Positions 47,601 to 57,850 of a DNA stretch of 64,000 nt are shown one piece after another. Origin of the DNA: Pithys albifrons albifrons (lineage: Eukaryota; Chordata; Aves; Passeriformes; Thamnophilidae); the NCBI RefSeq assembly GCF_047495875.1, contig NC_092460.1, positions 2,914,001-2,978,000 of the forward strand, written 5' to 3'. The position numbers and the translations under genes were made by a program. Position 1 is the first letter of the stretch; each line of letters opens with the position of its first letter. A model generated the notes under the pieces. The model did not search any database. It was not told the DNA's origin and saw nothing but the letters and a program-made list of their open reading frames with translations.

Positions 47601-50107
47601 TAGATGGGTCTTTTGAAACCAAGAAGCTTCTGCCAATATTCAGAATATACAACCCCAACTCTTTGTATTCAGACAAGGTATTGATCAATCCTCAGAACTG
47701 TAATTCTCCTGCCTCTAGGCCTGCAAATGATGGGGCTTTACTGTAAATATACATAAATATATATAAATATATGCCCATACACACTCATATTTCCTTTAAG
47801 TAACCCAACTGCTTTCCTCCTTTCTCTCTGACAAGCACAAGGACCCAACTGGCAAGCAGGCACTTAATAATTTTTTACAATGTCTTTCCAACAGCAGCTT
47901 CCATGGGATTATTTACTGTCAAACTAAATCAAGAATAAATGAAAAAAATCTGAAATATTTATAGCATAAGAAAAATCTGGTTCAGACCAGAAATCCCAGC
48001 CTGGCATTAAATCAAGGAATGTAACAAGATAAATTCTGCCATCATCCCCTTTGTTTTCTGGATGTGCTGCTATCACTTATTCTAATTGTTATGCCACAGT
48101 TTGAGCAGAGAGATGGATGGAAAACAAAACATGTTAAATGTGATCATGGGGGAAACGTTCCATTTCCCCCTAAAAATACTTGATTGCATGTCCATTTGTC
48201 AGCAGGCTGTAATTCATACAAATATGTTTGTTACAGGAGGAGTCAACATCATTTTTTTGTTGTTTGCCCATTAGAGGAAACAAGTCCAGAGGAAAGAAGT
48301 CAATCCTCAGATATTTTTTACCTGTCATTTCAGGAGAAATACCTGTTGTTGAGACATCCAAATGGGAAGTGTGGGATGTGTGAGAGGAACTGGAGGGAGA
48401 AAAGGGGATGGAAGCACAGCAGGGAGAGGTTGTGCAGCACCTGCTCCTCACTGCAGACACTCTGGGGCATGGCATTGGAAAGAGACCCCACCAAACTATC
48501 CCTTTGCTCAGACATTTCTCCCTGGGTAGTTGGGATATTGGAAAATTTGGTTTAAAATGGGATTTGAGGTGTATTGACCTGGTGACGTTGCCCTCAGCGT
48601 GGCTGAAGTTTGCACTTGTATCGCTGTTTTCCTTGGCAGTGGAATTAGAAAGAGGCATTTGATGGATTCATTTATTAATTGGAATGATCTGACATCTATT
48701 TAGTGCATTAACATTAATGCACATTAACATTAACATTAACATTGGCATTAACAGAAGTGCCAATGCTTTGTTCTGTACCGAGCTGAGGCTCAACCTGCTG
48801 CCAAGGCTTTGGGTTTGGAGACTTTTACCCTCCACAACTGCTTATTTTTGGAGTAAAAAACTCTTCCAAGAGTACAAAATGCTTTAGTGGTGCCATCTGA
48901 GTTTTTTGTGAAAATGGGGCCCCATTTCCCATCTCTGCCACAATTCTGCTGGTTTTGTAAGAACAAGAGGCATCAATTCAGGTGGTGCTCTGGCATCGTG
49001 TCAGGGGGGCACTTGTCAGGCTCTAGGAGAGATCTTGCTCTGAGCCACATCCAAGCAAACTGACAGTTTTACCCTTGGCAAAATGCAGCTGGGTTTGCAC
49101 AACCAGCCACTTTCTGACCCGGGGAAAGGAAGAGTGTTTGGCACTGGGGGTTTGGGGCTGAATTCCAGAGCGGTGCTGGTGGTGGAGCTTCACTGCAGGG
49201 CTGGGATGGAGGTGCAGCCACCTATAGAATGGGGGCTGGTGAATGTATGGAGGAGGAAAGGAATGAAAATGTGAAGAGAAGAGGCAGAAATCCAAGGAGT
49301 GCAAGCACAGCCTTTCTATTCTGCAGCCTCAGCTTTCCCTCCTACAGCTTCCACACATCTATATTATCTTCAGAATTTGGCCTTCCACACTTTTGTGTTC
49401 TTCATCTGCCAGGAAATAAGCTAAGTCAGTCCCAGCCAGGCTTGAATTCTTGGCACACCATTGCCCCTGATCTCTATATTGTCTCCTGAGCACCTGATTT
49501 GAAGGCATCTAATGTGAATTTTCTCATGAATGTCAATGATATACAGCTACATTTTTCTTTTCCAACTTTTTTTCTTTTTTTTTTTTCTTCCCTGAGGCGC
49601 TTTCTGCACTCGAACTATTTTCCAGATATCTGTAACAGGCTGAATAGAAACACTTGCAAGTAGCAGAGCAGAGGCAGAAGCCACCGGTTTTCCAGGCTGC
49701 AGTGAGATTTATGGATGCTGTGGCAGTGCTTGCTGCTTATTTAGAATTATTGAACCATATTTCGAGGGAGAAAAGCACCCTGTGTTATTCAACAAACCTT
49801 TCCGATACCCATCGCTCCTATTTCGCCTCTTTCACAAAAGGACTTGCATTTTCATTTGCTTTTCACTCCTCACTGCTATTGCTTCCCTTTTCCGAGGGAA
49901 ACACAAAATATTGTCACTTGTTTGCAAGTCAAATGGAGAAAGGGAAGCCCTCGGGGAGGGTTTAAATCTTGTGTTTTCAAAACGTTTTCCCGAATCCAAA
50001 CAAACAGCTCGATTGTGTTTTCAGGTGACATTGAGACTCATTCGTGGTGGGACATTGTAGAGGATTTTTTTTCTTCTTCAACTCCCCAAATTAAGGATTT
50101 ACCAGCA
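47601..50107. other. Single-copy stretch; includes a CpG-retaining block
   Basis: No gene or repeat family seen apart from an ACATTA microsatellite at about 48708-48752. The part 49600-50040 keeps several CpGs and TTTCGAGGG- and CGATACC-like words, and could be a conserved non-coding element; this is only an impression. Confidence 0.45.
48708..48752. repeat. Short ACATTA microsatellite
   Basis: Six to seven imperfect ACATTA units with two ATGC/GGC interruptions. Confidence 0.85.
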
Positions 50108-50286
50108 TTGAAATGGCCCTGGCACAGGTGCCCAGACAAGTTGTGGCTGCCCCTTCTCTGGGAGTGTCCAAGGAAAGGCTGGATGAGGCTTGGAGCACCC
50201 TGGGCTGGTGGGAGGTGTCCCTGTCCATGGCAGGGTTGGCACTGGATGGGCTTTGAGGTCCTTTCCAACCCAAACCATTCTAAGGA
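50108..50286 (+). mobile_element. CR1 LINE fragment, 3' end, old
   Basis: TTGTGGCTGCCCC, GGAGCACCCTGGGCTGGTGG, CCATGGCAGGGTTGGCACTG and CCAACCCAAACCATTC in CR1 order. Confidence 0.88.
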
Positions 50287-51212
50287 TCCTGCTGAGAAGT
50301 CTCACCCTCTCCTAACAGCCACAAGACACTTAAATATCTTAAAAACAACATTGATTTTTTTATTTCCCATGGTTTAGAAATATGTCATGAGCACTACTCC
50401 TCATTACTGATATTCCTGGAGGCAGTTTCCATTTACAGTGAATAAGTTCCTCATCTTTTAGCTCCTGAAATGAGATTCCAAGAAACACAAAGTCTCACCC
50501 CCTACTACAGTCGTGCTCAGGTTCCAGCTCTGTGTGGCTCAGTGCTGTCTCCTCTGTTCCTGGCAGGAATTATTGCTTCTGATTTTTGGCAGATGTGTTT
50601 TCCACATTAAATTTGTAGCTGGGATAAGCACAGGTGCCTTTGGCAGTGGATTTCTTGCTTGCAACTCTTTTTATAACTAAACAGAAGTGAGGCAGCAGTA
50701 GAGTGGGGCAAAATGGAGCAATAATTCATCTTGTGTTGTTTGATAGATAGAAAAATGGCAGCCAAAAAGCTTCCTGGGGCAGAATGGATAACCTTAAAGG
50801 AAGATCTGCAGCAGAGACAGCAGCACTTAACATTAATTGCCGTGTCTGCAGGGACTCAGGGCAGGCAAATCTGAGCCAAGCCTTGCAGTGGCTACAGGAG
50901 ATAATGCAAAGTGGTGCCCCAGAGATGGTGGGCTTCTGGAGCTGCCATCTCCTTGGATCTGCAGATACACAGCCCCCTGGGGCATGCTGCAAGAATTAAC
51001 CTCTTGTTCCTTTCTCCATTTCCCTTCCCTTTCCATGTGCAGCTGAAGTTTCTGCTGTAGAAGGTGCAACAGGAAAAGCAGAATTGATCACATTTGTTAC
51101 CAGACATGAGAACATGTTGAGTGTTTGGCCCAGCTGTGTAACCCAGACTCAGCCCAGCTCCAGGGGAGTCAAGATGCAGGGATTTCCTTTGCCAGAGGGT
51201 TGTTCCTGGGAG

Positions 51213-51866
51213 CTTGGAGTGACCAACCCATGTCCAGCCACCACCCCTTTAGGTGTGACCAACCCACGTCCAGCCACTGTCCCTTTAGGTGTGACCAACC
51301 CATGTCCAGCCACCGCCCCTTTAGGTGTGACCAACCCATGTCCAGCCACTGCTCCTTTAGGTGTGACCAACCCATGTCCAGCCACTGCCCCTTTAGGTGT
51401 GACCAACCCATGTCCAGCCACTGCCCCTTTAGGTGTGACCAACCCATGTGCGGCCACTGCCCCTTTTGGTGTGACCAACCCATGTGCGGCCACTGCCCCT
51501 TTAGGTGTGACCAACCCACGTCCAGCCACTGCCCCTTTTGGTGTGACCAACCCATGTCCAGCCACTGCCCCTTTAGGTGTGACCAACCCATGTCCAGCCA
51601 CTGCCCCTTTAGGTGTGACCAACCCACGTCCAGCCACTGCCCCTTTAGGTGTGACCAACCCATGTGTGGCCACTGCCCCTTTTGGTGTGACCAACCCATG
51701 TCCAGCCACTGCCCCTTTAGGTGTGACCAACCCACGTCCAGCCACTGCCCCTTTTGGTGTGACCAACCCATGTGCAGCCACTGCCCCTTTAGGTGTGACC
51801 AACCCACATCCAGCCACTGCCCCTTTAGGTGTGACCAACCCATGTCCAGCCACTGCCCCTTCTGGG
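51213..51866. repeat. 36-bp minisatellite, about 18 units
   Basis: The unit is CCTTTAGGTGTGACCAACCC plus ATGTCCAGCCACTGCC (36 bp). Variants: TTTTGGTG, CACGTCC, GTGCGGCC. Period divisible by three, so two plus and two minus frames stay open (224-271 codons, dodecad GVTNPCPATAPL); no start, splice or codon signal supports a protein. Confidence 0.98.
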
Positions 51867-52139
51867 CAGGACCTTCCTCATGGTGGCAGCAGGATCTAAT
51901 CCTGCCTTAGTTCCAACACCATGTTCTGGTCATTTAAGGCTTTCCCCTCTTACCAGGGCAGAGCTGACAGATCTTTTGCCTCTGGCCCTTTTAGTCTGAT
52001 GCCCTTCCATGCCTCTTACCAGCACTAGGAGTGTCACCTACCCCAAGAAAATGAGGAACAATCACACTTATTAAACATTTCCATACTCTTGTAAAGCTCA
52101 AGCAGAACTGCCTGAAGCCCAAACCCTCCTGTAGAACCT

Positions 52140-52220
52140 GCTATGTGGGCCATTGACTTAAGAGTTGGACTCGATGATCCTTGTGGGTCCCTTCCAGCTC
52201 AGAATAGTCTGTGAATAGTC
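52140..52220 (+). mobile_element. CR1 or SINE tail fragment
   Basis: GAGTTGGACTCGATGATCCT, TGTGGGTCCCTTCCAGCTCA and GAATAGTCTGTGA form the CR1 3' end that is also used as the tail of tRNA-Ile SINEs. No tRNA head is visible upstream. Confidence 0.75.
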
Positions 52221-52845
52221 TAATCCAAATATTAAAGACATGGCAGGAGGTTGTTCATGTTTGCTACAATGTGATGGCAGCTTCAGCCTTGCATGAGTTT
52301 CATCTCAAGGCTCAGTTTTGACTGCAGCATTCCTGAGGAATTCCAGTTACTCATCCAGGAATTTGCAGCCCTTTGTCAATAAACCACAGGGCTGCAAGGG
52401 CTGAACACAAAAGCCCTAAACATTTTCTGACTAAAATAGTGCTAAAATTTAATCCCCAATATGTGGGAATGGACATTCCATCACTTCTATGAAATCCATC
52501 CTCCAAAGTTTTGGTGGGATCAAAACTTCAGCCCAATCTTCAGAGATTTCTGTGGACTACAGAGCACACCATTTTCCATGGCAATTAGAATTTATAAATT
52601 TTCATCATAATTTCCAGCAAGTGGATTCTCTGCTAATCACTCCACAGAGTCTGCAGGAATTCCTGAACAAACATGGAAATAGAAAAGGGCTGAGAAAAAG
52701 GCTTCAAAGCTTTGGCTGCAGGGTAAGTGTGGATCAATTTTCAATTCAATACCTTATCAAATACTTTTTCTGAAGGAATCTGAAAGTGTTAAATTTAACA
52801 AACCTGACAATATAACCTGTAAACTCATTATCACATTCCTTTTAT

Positions 52846-53684
52846 CCAGAGGGATCTGGAGAGACTTGAGAGATGGGCTGATTCCAATGGGATGGAGTTC
52901 AACAAGGCCAAGTGCAGGTCCTGCCCTTTGGCCACCCCAACCCCCTGCAGTGCTCCAGGCTGGGCACAGAGTGGCTGGAGAGCAGCCAGGCAGAGGGACC
53001 TGGGGGGACTGAGGGACAGGAAGCTCAACAGGAGCCACCAGTGTGCCCAGGTGGCCAAGAAGGCCAAGGGGATCCTGGCCTGGATCCAAACTAGCGTGGC
53101 CAGCAGGCCCAGGGCAGTGACCCTTCCCCTGGACTCTGCCTTGGGGAGGCCACACCTTGAGTGTTGTGTTCAGTTCTGGGCCCCTCAGTTCAGAAAGGAC
53201 ATTGAGGGGCTGGAGCGGGGCCAGAGAAGAGCAACGAGGCTGGAGAAGGGACTGAAGCACAAGTGCTGTGGGGAGAGGCTGAAGGAGCTGGGGGTGTTCA
53301 GCCTGGAGAAGAGGAGGCTCAGAGGTGACCTCAGCACTGTCTGGAACTGCCTGAAGGGAAGTTCTGGCCAGGTGGGGGTTGGTCTCTTCTCCCAGGCACT
53401 CAGCAATAGGACAAGGGGGCACGATGGGCTCAAGCTCTGCCAGGGGAAATTGAAGTTGGAGAGCAGAAAAACTTCTTTGCAGAGAGAGTGCTCAGGGATT
53501 GGAATGGGCTGCCCAGAGAGGGGGTGGATTCCCCATCCCTGGAGGTTTTTCAGCTGAGCTTGGCCGTGGCACTGAGTGCCATGATCTGGTAAAGGGACTG
53601 GAGTTGGACCAAGGGTTGGACTCGATGATCTTGGAGGTCTTTTCCAACCCAATCCATTCTATGATTCTGTGATTCTATTCTAAC
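52846..53684 (+). mobile_element. CR1 LINE, young, ORF2 C-terminus plus 3' end
   Basis: Begins in CAGAGGGATCTGGAGAGACT and runs to CCATTCTATGATTCTGTGAT. It codes for [31 protein letters not shown] and the usual C-terminus. The reverse transcriptase core is missing. Confidence 0.95.
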
Positions 53685-54390
53685 TAAAGCTCCTTGTCTT
53701 GATGGTACCTAAACACTGGGAGTGAAGAGCAGACATTATTCTTGACAGATGAAAAGTTTAATATCTGCTTCATATCTCTGAGCAAAAGCTTAAGAACTCT
53801 CGAAAACCTCCTTCCAAATATTATCACTGTAATAATGATAAAAAACCTGCTGAATTTCGTAGCAAAATTCCCATTTCTTCAATAAAATAGGATCAAAATT
53901 AGAATGTCATCAAAAGATAGTGTGCAGGTTTCTTCAAGGATATGGATGTTCATAAAGGAACTGCTGATAAACCTTTACAATGGTATCTTGAAGACTTCAT
54001 CTCTTTGAGCATCTCATGCAGGAGTTGTTCCAATCTCAGCCTCATATCACAGCAATGTGGCCCACCCTAAAATCTGCTATTCAGGGGCTTTTGCTTTAAT
54101 CTTTTGCTTGCTCTGCATTTAATATCCCCAGATCTTTTTATTAAATCCATATTAAAGGTGTTGTGACGTCTTCATGGTCCTCTCCAGTCAAATAAAACAA
54201 TATCCTTGGTAACAAAGCTCTTAGTCCTGCACCTCCCACAGGTCTGTTCCTGCAGCTGGTGGGAATCAGGGCTGGGGCTGGCTCAGGTCACCTCCCTTGG
54301 CACCTTCAGTCCCACTCAGGGTCAAACTGAGGTGCATCTGAAAAGTCCAATAATGAGCCTCTGTCCTTCTCAGCAAGAGACACCAACTGA
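53685..54390. other. Single-copy stretch, no gene seen
   Basis: Between a CR1 and the 22-23-bp array. No recognisable feature. Confidence 0.55.
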
Positions 54391-56062
54391 TGCTTTATTG
54401 GCACCCAAAAATGCTTTACTTGGCACCCCAAAAATGCTTTACCTGCACCCCAAAATGCTTTACTTGGCACCCCAAAAATGCTTTACCTGCACCCCAAAAT
54501 GCTTTACTTGGCACTCCAAAAATGCTTTCCTGGCACCCAAAAATGCTTTATTGGCACCTCAAAAATGCTTTACTTGGCACCCAAAAATGCTTTATTGGCA
54601 CCCAAAAATGCTTTACTTGGCACCCCAAAAATGCTTTACCTGCACCCCAAAATGCTTTACTTGGCACCCCAAAAATGCTTTACCTGCACCCCAAAATGCT
54701 TTACTTGGCACTCCAAAAATGCTTTCCTGGCACCCAAAAATGCTTTATTGGCACCTCAAAAATGCTTTACTTGGCACCCAAAAATGCTTTACCTGCCCCC
54801 CAAAATGCTTTTCCTGGCACCCAAAAATGCTGTACTTGGCACCCCAAAAATGCTTTTCCTGGTACACCAAACATGCTTTTCCTGCCCCCCAAGAATGCTT
54901 TACCTGGCACCCAAAAATGCTTTACCTGGCACCCAAAAATGCTTTTCCTGGCACCCAAAAATGCTTTACCTGCCCCCCAAAAATGCTTTACCTGCCCCCC
55001 AAAAATGCTGTACTTGGCACCCCAAAAATGCTTTTCCTGGTACACCAAACATGCTTTTCCTGCCCCCCAGAAATGCTTTACTTGGCACACAAAAATGCTT
55101 TACCTGGCACCCCAAAATGCTTTACCTGCCCCCCAAAATGCTTTTCCTGGCACCCAAAAATGCTTTACCTGCCCCCCAAAAATGCTTTATTGGCACCCAA
55201 AAATGCTTTGCCTGCCCCCCAAAAATGCTTTACCTGCCCCCCAAAATGCTTTACCTGCCCCCCAAAATGCTTTACCTGCCCCCCAAAAATGCTTTACCTG
55301 CCCCCCAAAATGCTTTACCTGGCACCCCAAAATGCTTTACCTGCCCCCCAAAAATGCTTTACATGCCCCCCAAAATGCTTTACCTGCCCCCCAAAAATGC
55401 TTTACCTGCCCCCCAAAATGCTTTACCTGGCACCCCAAAAATGCTTTATCTGGCACCCAAAATGCTTTATTGGCACTAAAAAGTGCTTTACCTGCCCCCC
55501 AAAATGTTTTATTGGCACCCAAAAATGCTTTGCCTGCCCCCCCAAAATGCTTTACCTGCCCCCCAAAAATGCTTTACCTGCCCCCCAAAATGCTTTACCT
55601 GGCACCCCAAAATGCTTTACCTGCCCCCCAAAAATGCTTTACCTGCCCCCCAAAATGCTTTATTGGCACCCAAAAATGCTTTGCCTGCCCCCCAAAATGC
55701 TTTACCTGGCACCCCAAAATGCTTTACCTGGCACCCAAAAATGCTTTACCTGCACCCCAAAATGCTTTTCCTGCCCCCCAAAAATGCTTTACCTGCCCCC
55801 CAAAATGCTTTACCTGGCACCCCAAAATGCTTTTCCTGCCCCCCAAAAATGCTTTGCCTGCCCCCCCAAAATGCTTTACCTGCCAAACAAAAATGCTTTA
55901 CCTGCCCCCCAAAATGCTTTACCTGCCCCCCAAAAGTGCTATACCTGCCCCCCAAAATTCTTCACCTGCTCCCCAAAATCCTTTGCCTGCCCCCCAAAAA
56001 TGCTTTACCTGCCCCCCAAAATGCTTTCCTGGCACCCAAAAATGCTTTACCTGCCCCCAAAA
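54391..56062. repeat. 22-23-bp C-rich minisatellite, about 73 units
   Basis: Units are CCCCCCAAAAATGCTTTACC plus TG, or CACCCCAAAAATGCTTTACT plus TGG. The first ~700 bp favour the GGCACCC type; the rest favours the CCTGCCCCCC type. On the minus strand the second type repeats GGCAGGTAAAG, a 5' splice-site consensus, next to G5-G6 runs. Plus-strand frames of 730, 610 and 333 codons are by-products of a stop-free unit; the 730-codon one runs on into a CR1. Confidence 0.98.
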
Positions 56063-56077
56063 TCACAGGGGTTGGAT

Positions 56078-56406
56078 CACAGTGAGGTTGGATCAAGACA
56101 TGGTGGATTCTCTGTCCCTGGAGGTGTTTCAGAGGACACTCAGAGCCACATCCAGTCCCTTCTCCAGCCTCGTTGCTCTTCTCTGGCCCCGCTCCAGCCC
56201 CTCAATCTCCTTTCTGAACTGAGGGGCCCAGAACTGAACACAACACTCAAGGTGTGGCCTCCCCAAGGCAGAGTCCAGGGGAAGGGTCACTGCCCTGGGC
56301 CTGCTGGCCACGCTAGTTTGGATCCAGGCCAGGATCCCCTTGGCCTTCTTGGCCACCTGGGCACACTGGTGGCTCCTGTTGAGCTTCCTGTCAATTAGTA
56401 CTCCAA
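56078..56406 (-). mobile_element. Chimeric CR1: inverted 3' piece fused to an ORF2 piece
   Basis: On plus, 56078-56150 is forward CR1 3' sequence (GGTGGATTCTCTGTCCCTGG, AGAGGACACTCAGAGCCACA). From 56151 to about 56393 the sequence is reverse-strand CR1 ORF2 tail (CAGTCCCTTCTCCAGCCTCG to GAGCTTCCTGTC), then AATTAGTACT. The same joint and outer edge recur in the opposite orientation at 62228-62545, so this is one rearranged form present twice. Confidence 0.8.
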
Positions 56407-56874
56407 GTCAATGATTCAGTGTGAGATGATGATCATTCCCTTCCTCCTCGGTGATGCTGCTGCTGTTTATTGGTGTCATTTAGAAGCTCTTTGATAATGA
56501 GGGAAAGAAGAAAATAATCAGTTGCTTTCTGGGTGAAATTGGACTTAATTCAGCATAATCTCTGTATTTTAAGATAGAGGCTAGAGCCAAGTGGAATAAT
56601 CAGTGCAGCAAACAGATTGCTGTAGTGTCTAGACAGGTTTCAAGATGATCTGGAGATGGGAACAGGCATACAAATGATTTACCTCCTCTGCTCCAGCTCA
56701 CTGTCTGGATGCTGCTGGAATACAGAGGGAGGAGGAGGAGGAGGAAGAAGTCCTTTAAACAGCAGCCAAGGAGAAAAGTGCTGGAGCTCCTGAAGGCTCT
56801 ACCCACAAACCACTTTGGTACAGGAGGGGTTTGGGTGGCACCACAGAGGGGCAGAGGTTTGCTCGGAGCAGGTG
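56407..56874. other. Single-copy stretch with a possible short exon
   Basis: On the minus strand a pyrimidine-rich run ends TATTCCAGCAG, followed by 29-32 nt and a donor-like GAG|GTAAAT at 56683-56681. This could be a non-coding CNTN6 leader exon but may be chance. Confidence 0.25.
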
Positions 56875-57850
56875 GAGAAGGTGATGCCACCTGAGGGTTG
56901 GGTCTGCACAGCAGCCAAGCAGAGAGGAAGGAGGGCAAGGACCTGGAATTTGGGTAGTGCTTCCCTGCCCAAGAGAGTCTGAACATATGGAGAGGGGTGA
57001 TGCCACCTGACTGTTGGGTCTGCACAGCAGCCAAGACAAGGAGGAGGGAGGGCAAGGACCTGGAATTTGGGTGGTGCTTTCTTGCCCAAGAGAGTCTGAA
57101 CACGTGGAGAAGGTGATGCCACCTGAGGGCTGTGCCTGCCAGAGAGGAGGGAGGGCAAGGACCTGGAATTTGGGTGGTTCTTCCCTGCCCAAGAGAGTCT
57201 GAACATATGGAGAGGGGTGATGCCACCTGAGGGTTGGGTCTGCACAGCAGTCAAGCAGAGAGCAGGGAGGGCAAGGACCTGGAATTTGGGTGGTTCTTCC
57301 CTGCCCAAGAGAGTCTGAACACATGGAGAGGGGTGATGCCACCTGAGGGTTGGGTCTGCCAAGGAGGAGGGAGGGCAAGGACCTGGAATTTGGGTGGTGC
57401 TTCCCTGCCCAAGGAGTCTGAACACGTGGAGAGGGGTGATGCCACCTGAGGGTTGTGCCTGCCAGAGAGGAGGGAGAGCAAGGACCTGGAATTTGGATGG
57501 TGCTTCCATGCCCAAGAGAGTCTGAACACGTGGAGAAGGTGATGCCACCTGAGGGCTGTGCCTGCCAGAGAGGAGGGAGGGCAAGGACCTGGAATTTGGA
57601 TGGTGCTTCCCGGCCCAAGAGAGTCTGAACACGTGGAGAAGGTGATGCCACCTGAGGGTTGTGCCTGCCAGAGAGGAGGGAGGGCAAGGACCTGGAATTT
57701 GGGTGGTGCTTCCATGCCCAAGGAGTCTGAACACGTGGAGAAGGTGATGCCACCTGAGGGTCGGGTCTGCACAGCAGCCAAGCCAAGGAGGAGGGAGGGC
57801 AAGGACCTGGAATTTGGGTGGTGCCCAAGAGATTCTGAACAGAAGGTCCC
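56875..57850. repeat. 103/116-bp minisatellite, about 9-10 units
   Basis: GTGATGCCACCTGAGGG recurs near 56881, 56997, 57113, 57217, 57333, 57436, 57539, 57642 and 57744. Units are either 102-104 bp (GTGCCTGCCAGAGAGGAGG) or 116 bp (GGGTCTGCACAGCAGCCAAG). All contain GGGCAAGGACCTGGAATTTG. False minus-strand frames of 200-408 codons run through it. Confidence 0.97.

Noticed and set aside
51084..51899. 271-codon frame with GVTNPCPATAPL repeats, resembling a structural repeat protein
   Set aside because: 36-bp minisatellite; open in four frames on both strands, with no gene signals.
54206..56398. 730-codon plus-strand open frame (CFTCPPKMLYLPPK repeats)
   Set aside because: It follows a 22-23-bp minisatellite that lacks stop codons and ends inside a CR1 copy. 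Sister frames of 610 and 333 codons overlap it, and there is no splice or family support.
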